Positions 27,841-36,335 are shown, numbered from the stretch's first letter. The stretch is DNA of 64,000 nucleotides from JAWOLE01 sp963815655 (GCA_963815655.1 CAWFHK010000001.1:1488001-1552000); one strand, 5' to 3'. Made by a program: numbers and translations. The notes: generated by a model from the sequence alone, not told the origin.

Positions 27841-28452
27841 ATGCTGCGCGTCGGTCTGACAGGCGGTCTGGCGTCGGGAAAGACGACGGTAGCCGGGTTT
27901 CTGAAGGAGTTGGGCGCCATCGTCTTCGACGCGGACGCGATCGTCGCGGCCCTTTACCGGCCGGGCGGCCGGGGGGCGCGCGCGGCGCAGGATCTCTTCG
28001 GCAAGGAGGTCGTCGACGCGGAAGGCCGCGTGGACCGGGCCCGCATCGCGGCGATCGTTTTCGCCAGCCCGCGCCGGCGCCACGATCTCGAGGCGCGCAT
28101 CCACCCGATCGTGAGGCGCGAGATCGAGCGGCGCTTCGCCGACGCGCGCGCGGCGGGCGCGGCCGTGGCCGTCGCGGAGGCGTCCCAGATCCTCGAGGCC
28201 CGGACCGAGTCGGAGTACGACCGCGTGCTCCTCGTCGTCGCGCCGGAGGCCGACCGCCTGCGCCGCTGGGAGGACTCCGGAGGCGATTCCGAAGACGCCC
28301 GCCGCCGAATCGCGGCGCAGATCCGGCCCGAGGCGGCCGCCGCCCGCGCCGCGGACGTGATTGTCAACGAGGGAACGCTGGAGGAGCTGCGGAAGAAGGT
28401 CGAGGCGATCTACGCGTCCTGGCTGCCCGAGGGGACCAAGGTTTCAGGTTGA
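27841..28452 (+). CDS. coaE: Dephospho-CoA kinase
   Basis: A 203-residue cytoplasmic enzyme that phosphorylates the 3'-hydroxyl of dephospho-CoA, the last step of coenzyme A synthesis. The P-loop is GLTGGLASGKTT at residues 5-16. FDADAIVAALYRPGG follows with the substrate-contacting aspartate, and the family motif around IHPIVRREIERR is present. The usual PLLFE segment is altered to EASQILEARTESEYD but keeps its position before VLLVVAPEADRLRR. The length is normal. The stop codon sits in the centre of a 25-bp palindrome, so the last residues come from repeat DNA. Confidence 0.9.
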   Translation: MLRVGLTGGLASGKTTVAGFLKELGAIVFDADAIVAALYRPGGRGARAAQDLFGKEVVDAEGRVDRARIAAIVFASPRRRHDLEARIHPIVRREIERRFADARAAGAAVAVAEASQILEARTESEYDRVLLVVAPEADRLRRWEDSGGDSEDARRRIAAQIRPEAAAARAADVIVNEGTLEELRKKVEAIYASWLPEGTKVSG

Positions 28453-28463
28453 ACCTGACACCT
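28439..28463. repeat. Palindrome spanning the coaE stop codon
   Basis: AGGTTTCAGGTT (28439-28450) and AACCTGACACCT (28452-28463) are inverted copies with one mismatch around a single base. The coaE TGA is at the centre. A pyrimidine-rich CCCCTTTTCTC follows, so it could act as a terminator or be a REP-type repeat. Confidence 0.55.
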
Positions 28464-28513
28464 GCCGCCCCTTTTCTCGTGCTAACCTCCCGCGCGAAAA
28501 AAAGAGGAGACCC

Positions 28514-29674
28514 ATGGTCGCGACGAAGCAGATCTCGGTCAAGAACGGGGACGTCCTCCTCCTGGTCGGCACGATGAAGGGACTCTTCCTCTTCCGCTCG
28601 GGGCGAGCGCGGGGGCGCTGGGAGATGGGAGGCCCGCACTTCCCGGGGCGCTCGGTCTATGCCGCCGCCTACGACGCCCGCAACGGGCGCCGCCGCCTCT
28701 GGGCCGCGCCGCAGAGCATGCACTTCGGCGCGGAGCTCTGCGCGAGCGACGACTTCGGCCGGCACTGGGCCCAGCCCGAGATCCCGCTCGTCAAGTTCCC
28801 CGAGTCGGCCGGCACCTCGCTCGCCAACATCTGGCAGGTTGCCCCGGGGCCGCCGGAGGAGCCCAACACTCTCTACTGCGGCGTCCAGCCGGCCGCGCTC
28901 TTCGAGTCGAAGGACGCCGGAAAGACCTGGCACCTGAACGAAGGGCTCTGGAACCACCCGCACCGCGCCAAATGGATGCCGGGCGGGGGCGGCCTCTGCC
29001 TCCACACGATCCTGGCCGACCCCGCCGGCCGCGGCCGCGTCACCGTGGCGGTCTCGACGGGGGGCGTCTACCGCTCGGAGGACCGGGGACAGACCTGGGC
29101 CTCCCGCAACTCCGGCGTGCGCGCCCAGTTCCTCCCCGACAAGTATCCCGAGTTCGGGCAGTGCGTCCACAAGATCGTCCATCATCCCGCCCGGCCCGAC
29201 CGACTCTTCCTGCAGAACCACTGGGGCCTCTACAGGAGCGACGACGCCGGCGACTCCTGGCGCGACATCGCCCGCGGCGTCCCTTCCGACTTCGGGTTCT
29301 GCATGGCGATGCATCCGGAGGATCCCGACACCGTCTTCATCCTCCCGATCGAGTCGGACGCGTTCCGCTGCACGCCCGAGGGGAAGCTGCGCGTTTACCG
29401 GACGCAGGACGCCGGGAAATCGTGGAAGCCGATGACGCGCGGCCTGCCGCAGAAGAACGCGTTCGAGACGGTGCTCCGCGACGCGATGGCGACGGACAGG
29501 CTCGGACCCGCCGGCGTCTACTTCGGGACGCGCAGCGGCAAGCTCTTCGCCTCCCGCGACGGCGGGCGCTCCTGGCGCCTCGTGCAGGAGGGCCTGCCGC
29601 CGGTCGTCTCCGTGAAGGCCGTCGTCGTGGAGGCCGCCGCCCGCGCCCGCCGGCCGCGCCGGCGCGCGGCGTGA
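28514..29674 (+). CDS. BNR/Asp-box beta-propeller protein (sialidase-like fold)
   Basis: A 386-residue protein starting at ATG 28514, with AGAGGAGA just upstream. A longer in-frame start exists inside coaE but has no support. At least five Asp-box repeats are visible: SKDAGKTWH, SEDRGQTWA, SDDAGDSWR, TQDAGKSWK and SRDGGRSWR, each a turn of a six-bladed propeller as in sialidases and VPS10-type proteins. It has no signal peptide, and the sialidase Arg triad and Tyr/Glu pair are not obvious, so enzymatic activity should not be assumed. Its stop overlaps the start of the MoaD/ThiS-like gene by one base, implying coupled translation. Confidence 0.82.
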   Translation: MVATKQISVKNGDVLLLVGTMKGLFLFRSGRARGRWEMGGPHFPGRSVYAAAYDARNGRRRLWAAPQSMHFGAELCASDDFGRHWAQPEIPLVKFPESAGTSLANIWQVAPGPPEEPNTLYCGVQPAALFESKDAGKTWHLNEGLWNHPHRAKWMPGGGGLCLHTILADPAGRGRVTVAVSTGGVYRSEDRGQTWASRNSGVRAQFLPDKYPEFGQCVHKIVHHPARPDRLFLQNHWGLYRSDDAGDSWRDIARGVPSDFGFCMAMHPEDPDTVFILPIESDAFRCTPEGKLRVYRTQDAGKSWKPMTRGLPQKNAFETVLRDAMATDRLGPAGVYFGTRSGKLFASRDGGRSWRLVQEGLPPVVSVKAVVVEAAARARRPRRRAA

Positions 29675-29955
29675 TGCCGATCGAGTTCACGATCCCGGGC
29701 CCGCTGCGCCCCTTCGCCGCCAATCGCGGGCGCGTGCGGCTCGACGGCTCCGCGTCCACGCTCGCCGATGCCCTCGAGGCCCTCTGGTCTCTCCACCCCG
29801 GCCTGAAGGACCGCGTTCTCACCGAGGAGGGGCACATCCGCCCTCACGTCAACCTCTTCGTGGACGCCGACAATGCGAGGGATCTATCGGGACTTGCGAC
29901 GCCGTTACCCGCGTCCTGCGAGATCGCGATTCTGCCCGCGGTGAGCGGGGGGTGA
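29674..29955 (+). CDS. MoaD/ThiS-family ubiquitin-like small protein
   Basis: A 93-residue beta-grasp protein ending in Gly-Gly (LPAVSGG). That C-terminus is adenylated and turned into a thiocarboxylate in MoaD and ThiS sulfur carriers. The middle has STLADALEALWSLHPGLKDRVL and HVNLFVDADNARDL, matching the family's helix and the NVFVNxxDIR strand. The start ATG overlaps the upstream stop (TGATG). No MoaE, ThiG or E1-like activating gene is nearby. It may be a sulfur donor or a protein modifier linked to the propeller protein. That function is inferred. Confidence 0.85.
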   Translation: MPIEFTIPGPLRPFAANRGRVRLDGSASTLADALEALWSLHPGLKDRVLTEEGHIRPHVNLFVDADNARDLSGLATPLPASCEIAILPAVSGG

Positions 29956-29960
29956 GGGGA

Positions 29961-29992
29961 ATCGGGCGATCGGGTGATCGGGTGATCGGGTG
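29961..29992. repeat. ATCGGGTG octamer tandem repeat
   Basis: Four tandem octamers: ATCGGGCG followed by three ATCGGGTG. They fill the gap between the MoaD/ThiS-like gene and miaE. An in-frame GTG inside the array (29990) could extend miaE by six residues. Confidence 0.8.
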
Positions 29993-30007
29993 ATTCGACA
30001 CGCGACG

Positions 30008-30595
30008 ATGGGCCGGCCACTGATCATTCGGTTGAAGAGCGAGACATCGGCTTCCTGGACCACGGCGGTTCTCCGAGACTTCGACTCCTTCCTACAGGAT
30101 CACGCCAACTGCGAGCGCAAGGCTTCGGGCAGCGCGATGAACATGGTCTCCCACTACCCCGACCGCAGCGAGCTCGTCGGGGCCATGATCGAGCTCGCGC
30201 TCGAGGAGCTGTCGCACTTTCAGCGGGTGTACGAGCACATGGCGGCGCGCGGGCTGACGCTCGGCGCCGACCGGAAGGACCCGTACATCCGGCGCCTCGC
30301 GCAGGAATACCGGAAAGGGTCGGAGCCTTACTTTCTTGACCGGCTCCTCGTGGCCGGGATTCTCGAAGCGCGCGGATGCGAGCGCTTCGGCCTGATCGCG
30401 TCGGCGCTTCCCGCCGGGCCTCTGAAGGACTTCTATCGCGAGATCGCGCGCTCCGAAGCACGGCACCAGGATCTCTACGTGCGCCTGGCGCTCCTCTACT
30501 TCGATCCGGCGGCGGTGGAAGCGCGCCTGGAGGAGCTGCTGGAAGCCGAGGGGCGCATCGTCGCCGACCTTCCGCCTCGCGCCGCCCTGCACTGA
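30008..30595 (+). CDS. miaE: tRNA-(ms2io6A)-hydroxylase
   Basis: A 195-residue non-haem di-iron monooxygenase that hydroxylates the isopentenyl group of 2-methylthio-N6-isopentenyladenosine at tRNA position 37. The family pattern is clear: FDSFLQDHANCERKASGSAM, SHYPDRSELVGAMIELALEELSHF with an ExxH iron ligand set (EELSH), KDPYIRRL, LVAGILEARGCERF, and the second ExxH in SEARHQDLYV. The length is normal for the family. ATG 30008 is chosen because it gives the usual short lead before the first helix. A GTG at 29990 inside the octamer repeat is possible. No ribosome site is clear for either. Confidence 0.93.
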   Translation: MGRPLIIRLKSETSASWTTAVLRDFDSFLQDHANCERKASGSAMNMVSHYPDRSELVGAMIELALEELSHFQRVYEHMAARGLTLGADRKDPYIRRLAQEYRKGSEPYFLDRLLVAGILEARGCERFGLIASALPAGPLKDFYREIARSEARHQDLYVRLALLYFDPAAVEARLEELLEAEGRIVADLPPRAALH

Positions 30596-30689
30596 AGAAA
30601 CCGTGCGGGTGACCCCGCGGTCCCCCGCGCTCCCCCTCCTGCCGCCCCGGTACCTCCCCCGGTTTCCACCCCGGTCCGGAGACTGCCGC

Positions 30690-32138
30690 TTACTCGACGC
30701 AGATCTGAAAGGACGTCAGCGCGGGCGTCGCCGCGCCGGTGTAGTCGAGCGTGTTGCAGAAATTCAGGACGACCGTTCCGTTCCCGGGCGCCGGGCCGCC
30801 GGCGGCGTTCAGCTCTCCCGGGGCTTCGCCCGTGATGCTCCCAAGGAAGGCGTTGACCGTGATGTGCCCTCCCGCCTGCGGCCCTCCGCCGACGGCCGCT
30901 CCGGCCGCCTGAACGAAAGCCGAGCCGAAGTTCACGCTGGAGAAGGTCGCCTCGATCGTGACTCTCCCTCCCTTGCCCCCGGGGGTCCTGTCGTTGGCCT
31001 GGATCGCCTTGCCGCTCAGAGTGACGAGGCCGAAGAGCGAGTCGACCTGGATCGCGCCGCCGTGGCCGTTGGTCAGCCCCTGGTTCGCGTGGACGGCATA
31101 CGGAGCGTCGGCGTCGCCGGCGATCGCGATCTCTCCGTGCTGCGACAGGATGTCGATCCAGCCTGTGCCGGCCACGCCGGCCGAGAATCCGGTGTCGGCG
31201 TTGATCTCCCCGGTGTTGCCGCCGCCGGCATCGATCCGGATCGGCCCCTCCGACCAGATCTCGACGCAGGCGGTCGAATTGACGGGCTTGCCGGGGCGCA
31301 CCGGATCGTTGCAGAGGTTCCTGCCGTTGGCGCGTTCCTGGCCCGGCCCCGTGGACTCGACGAGTCCCCGGACTTCGACCGTGGACCCTTCGAGGTGCAC
31401 CCGGTCCGCTCCCGGCCCGCCCCCGCGGCTGCTGACCGCGCTCGCGGTCCCCGTCCTGATTCCGCCGCAGCCCGCGATCGTGATCGGTCCCCCGCGTCCC
31501 GTCGTGGTCTGGCCGCGCGACCGGACCGTCCCGTCCACGGCGATCTCGAGCCCGGAAAACATCCCGATCGCTCCCGCCTCGCCGTTCGCGTCGGCGGTGA
31601 TCAGGGCTCCCGCCTGGACGTCGATGTTCCCGGACCCGCACAGGCTGCCCACGATGATCAGGATGTCTCCGCCGTGCCCGCCGGTTTCCGTGCCGGCGTT
31701 CTTGCGGCTCGAGATGACCGCGCCCGGCATGCCCCCGGCCACGCCTTCGAGAGTCAGGCCGTCTCCCTCGACCGTGATCGCGATGTTGCCGCCATTGCCT
31801 CCTCCCGAGTTGTTCTCGGCCAGGATGGCGCTCCCCGCCTTCATCTCCATGCTCCCCGCGACCACGAGGCTGATCGCGCACGCGCTCGTGATCGAGGGCT
31901 TCGGAAGCTCCGTGTCGCTGCACGTCAGGACGGCGCCCGGCGCGAGAACCAGCCGGCCGGCGACCCGGTAAACGCCGTCCATCGCTCCATCGGACGCGTC
32001 GAGCGCCGAGAAGCCGTTCGCGCCCGTGAGCGTCACATCAACGGCGCTCGCCCGGCCCTCCGCGCACGCGAAGAGCGCCAGCGACGCCGCCAGCGTCATC
32101 ATCGGAAAGCTCAACGAAAAACCGCTGTGCCTCTTCAC
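30690..32138 (-). CDS. Exported repetitive beta-helix-like protein
   Basis: A 482-residue protein. The start is GTG 32138, with AAGGGG about 5 bp upstream; a longer in-frame ATG at 32180 lacks a ribosome site. The signal peptide (KRH then FPMMTLAASLALFACAEGRASA) ends near residue 32. The mature part is rich in Gly, Ala and Ile with imperfect repeats such as GNGGNIAITVEGDG, GHGGDILIIVGS and GGRVTIEATF, as in right-handed beta-helix or filamentous-haemagglutinin-type surface proteins. Four cysteines could form disulfides. No anchor is visible at the C-terminus (FQICVE). A copy of the GTC-N4-GGAC-N4-GTC motif lies 88 bp upstream, as for two other exported-protein genes here. Confidence 0.78.
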   Translation of the reverse strand: MKRHSGFSLSFPMMTLAASLALFACAEGRASAVDVTLTGANGFSALDASDGAMDGVYRVAGRLVLAPGAVLTCSDTELPKPSITSACAISLVVAGSMEMKAGSAILAENNSGGGNGGNIAITVEGDGLTLEGVAGGMPGAVISSRKNAGTETGGHGGDILIIVGSLCGSGNIDVQAGALITADANGEAGAIGMFSGLEIAVDGTVRSRGQTTTGRGGPITIAGCGGIRTGTASAVSSRGGGPGADRVHLEGSTVEVRGLVESTGPGQERANGRNLCNDPVRPGKPVNSTACVEIWSEGPIRIDAGGGNTGEINADTGFSAGVAGTGWIDILSQHGEIAIAGDADAPYAVHANQGLTNGHGGAIQVDSLFGLVTLSGKAIQANDRTPGGKGGRVTIEATFSSVNFGSAFVQAAGAAVGGGPQAGGHITVNAFLGSITGEAPGELNAAGGPAPGNGTVVLNFCNTLDYTGAATPALTSFQICVE

Positions 32139-32225
32139 AAGAATCCCCTTCGCGCGCGCTCGGCGCCACCCGTGGGTCATTTGCGGAACAAACCTGGAGA
32201 CATTTTAGTGCTCCAGATTTGCGCA

Positions 32226-32243
32226 GTCTATTGGACCTTGGTC
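32226..32243 (-). promoter_or_regulatory. Candidate operator GTC-N4-GGAC-N4-GTC, site A
   Basis: + strand GTC-TATT-GGAC-CTTG-GTC. It contains the palindrome TGGACC-TT-GGTCCA. It lies 88 bp before the start of the - strand exported protein and 46 bp before the + strand glycosyltransferase, so it could serve either. The same spaced pattern precedes the genes starting at 37681 and 56685. Confidence 0.55.
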
Positions 32244-32288
32244 CACGCCCCCAGGCGGCTCTCCCCTTTGCCCGATAATGCGGTCGCC

Positions 32289-33656
32289 ATGAAGGATCCG
32301 GTCGCGAAGTACCTCGCGCGCCACGCCGAGCCGGAGTCGGCATTGGCCGGGGAGCTGCCCGGAGCCTTCGGCAACGCGCTCGTCATCCCCGCCTACGGCG
32401 AGCGGGAGAGCCTCTTCCAGCTCCTGGGCTCCGTTCCGGGAAGCCCCGACGGCCCGGTGCTGATCGTCCTCGTTCTCAACGCCCGGGGGGACTCCTCTCC
32501 CGCGGTCCACGAGGCCAACGAAGAGGTCCGCAGGCGTCTCGAGAGGGAGCTGCCGCTCGCCTCCGAGCTCTCCGCCGCGACTCCCGCGCGCGAATACTCG
32601 CTCCGGGGCGGGACGCTGCTCCTCGTCGATCGCGCCGTCCCGGGGCACTTCCTTCCGGAGGGGCAGGGCGTCGGTCTCGCGCGCAAGATCGGAAACGACA
32701 TCGCGCTCGCGCTCCGAGCGGCCGGCCGCGTCGCCTCGCCCTGGATCCACAACACCGACGCGGACACGGTGTTGCCGGCCGATTACTTCGAGCAGACGCG
32801 AAGCCTCGAGGCGGAGACGACGGGCGCGGCCATCTACGCGTTCGAGCACCGCTTCGACCCGGACCCGGCGCAGGCGGAAGCGGCGCGCCTGTACGAGATC
32901 TCGCTGCGATACAACCTGCTCGGGCTCGCGTGGGCGGGATCGCCCTACGCGTACCACAGCATGGGGAGCTGCCTCGCGATCCCCGCCGCCGCGTACGCCT
33001 CGGTCCGCGGCTTTCCCAGGCGCAACGCGCTCGAGGACTTCCACGCGTTGAACAAGCTCGCGAAAGTCGGCGCGATCCTGCGCCTGTCCGGCCTTCCGCT
33101 CATCCTCGAAGGCCGAATCTCCGAACGCGTCCCGATCAGCACCGGAGTGGCGATCGGCGGGCTCGTCTCCCGGCGCGGCGCGCTCTCGGGGTTCCAGCTC
33201 TATCACCCGCTGGTGTTCGCGCACCTGGCCGCGTGGCTGCGCGTCCTCGCGGCGGTCGCGCGCTCGGGCGGCGACGCGCGGGCGCCCCTGGCGGAGCTCC
33301 CCTCGGCGAGCCCCTTCTTCCGGACCGAGCTGCTGACCGGCGCGCTCGAGCGGATGGGCGCGTTTCGCGCCGTTCAGGAGGCCCTCACCCTCTCGAAGGA
33401 CGAGGAGACTCTCCTTCGCCACCTGCACACCTGGTTCGATGCCCTGCGGACCGTCCAGCTCATCCACGCGCTGAGGGACGGCGGCTTCCCCTCGATCGGC
33501 TACCGCCAGGCCCTGACCGAGGCCCCGTTCGCCGGCCTGACCGAATCCGTCGAAGAAGACCCGGAAGACCTCCGAAGAGTCCTGATCGCCGAGGAAAGGA
33601 AACTCGGCAAGACTGCCGCGGGACTCTCCGCCATCCCCGAGGGGTCCGGGGTCTGA
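32289..33656 (+). CDS. GT2-like glycosyltransferase
   Basis: A 455-residue probable cytoplasmic glycosyltransferase with a GT-A fold. LVIPAYGERESLFQLL near residue 35 is the usual first strand of family 2 enzymes, and NTDADTVLP (about 155) carries the DxD metal and nucleotide-sugar site. Around 218 it has SPYAYHSMGSCLAIPAAAY, and then GFPRRNALEDFH, comparable to the ED acceptor-base motif. No membrane segments are seen. The donor and acceptor are unknown. It is divergent from the exported-protein gene, with which it shares a 150-bp control region holding operator site A. It could decorate surface proteins or polysaccharide, which is inference. Confidence 0.75.
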   Translation: MKDPVAKYLARHAEPESALAGELPGAFGNALVIPAYGERESLFQLLGSVPGSPDGPVLIVLVLNARGDSSPAVHEANEEVRRRLERELPLASELSAATPAREYSLRGGTLLLVDRAVPGHFLPEGQGVGLARKIGNDIALALRAAGRVASPWIHNTDADTVLPADYFEQTRSLEAETTGAAIYAFEHRFDPDPAQAEAARLYEISLRYNLLGLAWAGSPYAYHSMGSCLAIPAAAYASVRGFPRRNALEDFHALNKLAKVGAILRLSGLPLILEGRISERVPISTGVAIGGLVSRRGALSGFQLYHPLVFAHLAAWLRVLAAVARSGGDARAPLAELPSASPFFRTELLTGALERMGAFRAVQEALTLSKDEETLLRHLHTWFDALRTVQLIHALRDGGFPSIGYRQALTEAPFAGLTESVEEDPEDLRRVLIAEERKLGKTAAGLSAIPEGSGV

Positions 33657-33697
33657 TGTTCAGGGTCTAAGGATTCCGAGCAGGCGCGGAGAGACGG

Positions 33698-34915
33698 TCA
33701 GCACACCCGCATGACTTCTTCGATGGTCGTTTCGCCGTCGCGGGCTCTTTCCCATCCTTCGCGGCGCAGCGTCGGGATCTGGCGGGCGGCGAACAGCTGG
33801 CGGAAGAGGCGGGTCGGGCTCTTGGAGCGGATCGCGTCCCGGATCTCGTCGTCCATGGTGACGACCTCGAAGATGGCCGTCCGTCCCCGGTAGCCGCTCC
33901 CGCCGCACTTGTCGCACCCCTTCGCCGTGAACAGCTGCGCCGGAAAGTCCGGAGGCGGGAATCCCAGGATCGACGCCGTCGCCTTGTCATCGGCAGGCAC
34001 GGGCGTCTTGCACAGGTCGCAGAGCCGGCGAACGAGCCGCTGCGCGATGACGACCGAGAGGGCGCTCGACACGGCGAACGGCTCGAGGCCCATGTCCAGG
34101 AGCCGCGTGATCGCCTCGACGGTGGACGCCGCGTAGAGCGTCGAGAGCACCAGGCGCCCCGTCAGCGCGCACCGGAGGGCGGTGACCGCGGTCTCGATGT
34201 CGCCGAGCTCTCCGACCAGGATCACATCCGGGTCCTGCCCTTCGATCGCGTGCAGCCCGCTCGCGAACGTGAAGCCGGCGCGCGAGTTGGTCTCCCCCTG
34301 CGTCAGGCTCGGCATCCGCACTTCGATCCCATCCTCGAGCGTGACGATGCTGCGGCGGACCGGATCGAGAGACTGGATCAACGAATAGAGAGTCGAGGTC
34401 TTCCCGGATCCCGAGGGGCCGGTCGTCAGGATCAGCCCCGAGGGCCGGCCGAGGGCCTGGACGAGCGACGGCAGAATGCGCTCCGGCAGGCCGAGCTCAT
34501 GGAGGTCCTTCAGGGCCATGACGGGGCTGGCGATGTGCAGGACCAGCTTCTCGCCGTAGGTGCTCGGAAACGTGGAGGCGCGCAGGGTCCTCTCGGATCC
34601 CGCCAGGACCGTCGAGAATTTGCCGTCCTGCGGAACGCGCCGCTCGGCCATGTCCATCTTCGCCAGCATCTTCAGGCGGCTGACGACGGCGATCCCGAGC
34701 GCCAACGGCAGCTCCTTGCGCTCCTGGAGCACGCCTTCGATTCGGAAGCGCACGCGGACGTGGTCTTCCTTCGGCTCGAAGTGGACGTCGCTCGCCCGCT
34801 CGGCCGCCGCGGCCCGCAGGTGCTGATCCGTCACGGTGGTCACATGGGCCTGGTCCTCGAGGGGAGCCTGCGCGGCGCGCTTCTCCTGCGAGGGGGGAAG
34901 AGGACGTGAAGTCAT
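33698..34915 (-). CDS. Orphan GspE/PilB-type secretion ATPase, short form
   Basis: A 405-residue protein of the type II secretion / type IV pilus ATPase family. ATG 34915 is chosen; a GTG at 34930 is also possible. It begins at the second N-terminal domain (ERASDVHFEPKEDHVRVRFR), and the extra N-terminal domain of GspE/PilB is absent. Walker A is GPSGSGKTST (166-175). The Asp box reads TLEDGIEVRM instead of the usual TIEDPVE, and the Walker B/His region reads GQDPDVILVGELGDIETA, lacking the conserved arginine of GEIRDxETA. The four-cysteine zinc motif (CDLCK and CDKCG) is kept. No other pilus or secretion genes adjoin it. It may be a regulatory or decayed paralogue. Confidence 0.85.
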   Translation of the reverse strand: MTSRPLPPSQEKRAAQAPLEDQAHVTTVTDQHLRAAAAERASDVHFEPKEDHVRVRFRIEGVLQERKELPLALGIAVVSRLKMLAKMDMAERRVPQDGKFSTVLAGSERTLRASTFPSTYGEKLVLHIASPVMALKDLHELGLPERILPSLVQALGRPSGLILTTGPSGSGKTSTLYSLIQSLDPVRRSIVTLEDGIEVRMPSLTQGETNSRAGFTFASGLHAIEGQDPDVILVGELGDIETAVTALRCALTGRLVLSTLYAASTVEAITRLLDMGLEPFAVSSALSVVIAQRLVRRLCDLCKTPVPADDKATASILGFPPPDFPAQLFTAKGCDKCGGSGYRGRTAIFEVVTMDDEIRDAIRSKSPTRLFRQLFAARQIPTLRREGWERARDGETTIEEVMRVC

Positions 34916-34979
34916 GAGCAATTGTCGCACGACGCCGCCTCGCCTTCAAAATCGGGCCTGGAAGGGGGTGTCAATGCAA

Positions 34980-35008
34980 GAAAAAGCCGGCCCGCGGGGG
35001 GCCGGCCT
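34980..35008 (-). terminator. Intrinsic terminator for the exported-protein pair
   Basis: On the - strand GGCCGGCCC and GGGCCGGC form a strong hairpin followed by TTTTTCTTGC. It lies about 50 bp after the stop of the downstream gene of the pair, correctly oriented to end that transcript. Confidence 0.85.
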
Positions 35009-35057
35009 GGATCGGACAGGGTCCGGTTCGCTCACGCTCCCTGGCCGGGGAGCCGGA

Positions 35058-36335
35058 TCAGGAATCGCACCTCGGCACGCCGGAGACGTTGCGGTTGATG
35101 CGCGCCGTCGGGTCCGCCACGAAGCCGCGCGCGGGGATCGCCCGGGTGCTGCACTTCAAGTCCTGAACGAGCACCGAGCAGTTGCCGGCGGCGAAGTCCC
35201 GGTACCCGTTCATGAACGCGACCGCCTGCGGATCCACGCCGCCGCCGTTGGCGCCGTCGTCCACGAGAACCGTGTTCTGGTACCAGATCGGTCCGTCCCC
35301 GGGGTACTGCGGCGGGAAGCCCGGGTTGAAGGGAACGTCGTCCGGCTTCAGGGGCAGTCCGCCCTTGAGCGGCGGGTGCGCCAGGACGCTCAGGAAGCCC
35401 GTCTTGCCGAAGTCGTCCCGGATCTCGGCGTCCTGCAGGTTGATGTCGAACCCGAGGAAGGGAGGGCCGGCCGGAGGCGCGACGTTGCCGCCGGCGGAAT
35501 CGCGCGCGTCGGCCGTGATCGTGATGTTCTCGGCGATGTTGACGCAGGCGCCGCTCAGGTCCATGAACTGCTCGGCGAAGAAGAAGGCGTTGCTCTCGAT
35601 CCCGCCCGAGAACGCGTTGTGCCCGTGGCATCCCTGGCAGAGGGCGCAGAGCGCGGCCGGGGTGAAGGGATCCGGACACGGAAGGAGCGCATCCGGGTCG
35701 CAGCCCTCGCCGGCGTACAGGCTCCCGTGATACGAGACGAACGTCTGCTGGTCGCGCGGCCCGATGGTGCTGAAGACGCTGTTCAGCAGCGTCATGTCGC
35801 CCTGGGAGTAGAACTCGATCCGGTTGCCGAAGAAGTTCGACGTGTCGGCGCCGACCTTGCAGCCGGAATTCAGGCACTCGGCGCGGATGGTGGCGTCCAC
35901 CGAGCTCACCGAGGAGCCCGGCTCGACCTTGATGTCCCAGCAGGATTTCAGGTCCACTCCCCCGTTGCTGTTCTGGTCCTCGAGCGACGACCCCTTGATG
36001 TCGATGAACGCGCCGGCCGGCGAGGGATCGACGCACTTGTTGTTCTTCGAGTCGAGCCCCGCGTACAGCTTCATGCCTCCGGTGCCGGTCGTCTTGATCG
36101 CGCCCAGGGCGTTCGACGTGATCGAATGCGCCTGGATCAGGACCGTGCGCCCCTCGAGCGAGCAGCTCAGGACAACGTCGTCGCCGGGCTGAACGATCTT
36201 GATGTCGTTGCCCGGCCCGTTCAAGGCGGCGCAGTTGACCGGGAAGAGCGCGGCCTGCGCGGCCGGGACGAGGGCCAGGAAGGCCGCGAGGCCCGAGAAT
36301 CCGAGCAGGAGCTTGCGGGTCACCCTTCTGCGCAT
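35058..36335 (-). CDS. Exported Cys-rich protein with CxxCxxCH motif, paralogue B
   Basis: A 425-residue protein starting at ATG 36335 with GGGGAGGA upstream. The signal peptide is MRRRVTRK then LLLGFSGLAAFLALVPAAQA. It is a close relative of the next gene upstream, with shared blocks AHSIT, LEDQNSNGG, LKSCW, RAECLN, FFGNRI, SQGDMTL, FAEQF, DLSGAC, ITITAD, RDDFGKTG, AVAFMNG and RAIPARG. The conserved CALCQGCHGHN carries CxxCH, which could bind c-type haem or a metal. Repeated short hydrophobic strands suggest a beta-helix. No known family was recognised. It lies 56 bp after its paralogue, so both are probably one transcript ending at the terminator near 34990. Confidence 0.75.
   Translation of the reverse strand: MRRRVTRKLLLGFSGLAAFLALVPAAQAALFPVNCAALNGPGNDIKIVQPGDDVVLSCSLEGRTVLIQAHSITSNALGAIKTTGTGGMKLYAGLDSKNNKCVDPSPAGAFIDIKGSSLEDQNSNGGVDLKSCWDIKVEPGSSVSSVDATIRAECLNSGCKVGADTSNFFGNRIEFYSQGDMTLLNSVFSTIGPRDQQTFVSYHGSLYAGEGCDPDALLPCPDPFTPAALCALCQGCHGHNAFSGGIESNAFFFAEQFMDLSGACVNIAENITITADARDSAGGNVAPPAGPPFLGFDINLQDAEIRDDFGKTGFLSVLAHPPLKGGLPLKPDDVPFNPGFPPQYPGDGPIWYQNTVLVDDGANGGGVDPQAVAFMNGYRDFAAGNCSVLVQDLKCSTRAIPARGFVADPTARINRNVSGVPRCDS

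Noticed and set aside
28361..28513. Longer N-terminus for the BNR-propeller protein
   Set aside because: The extra in-frame part overlaps coaE and has shadow-like composition. ATG 28514 has a strong ribosome site.
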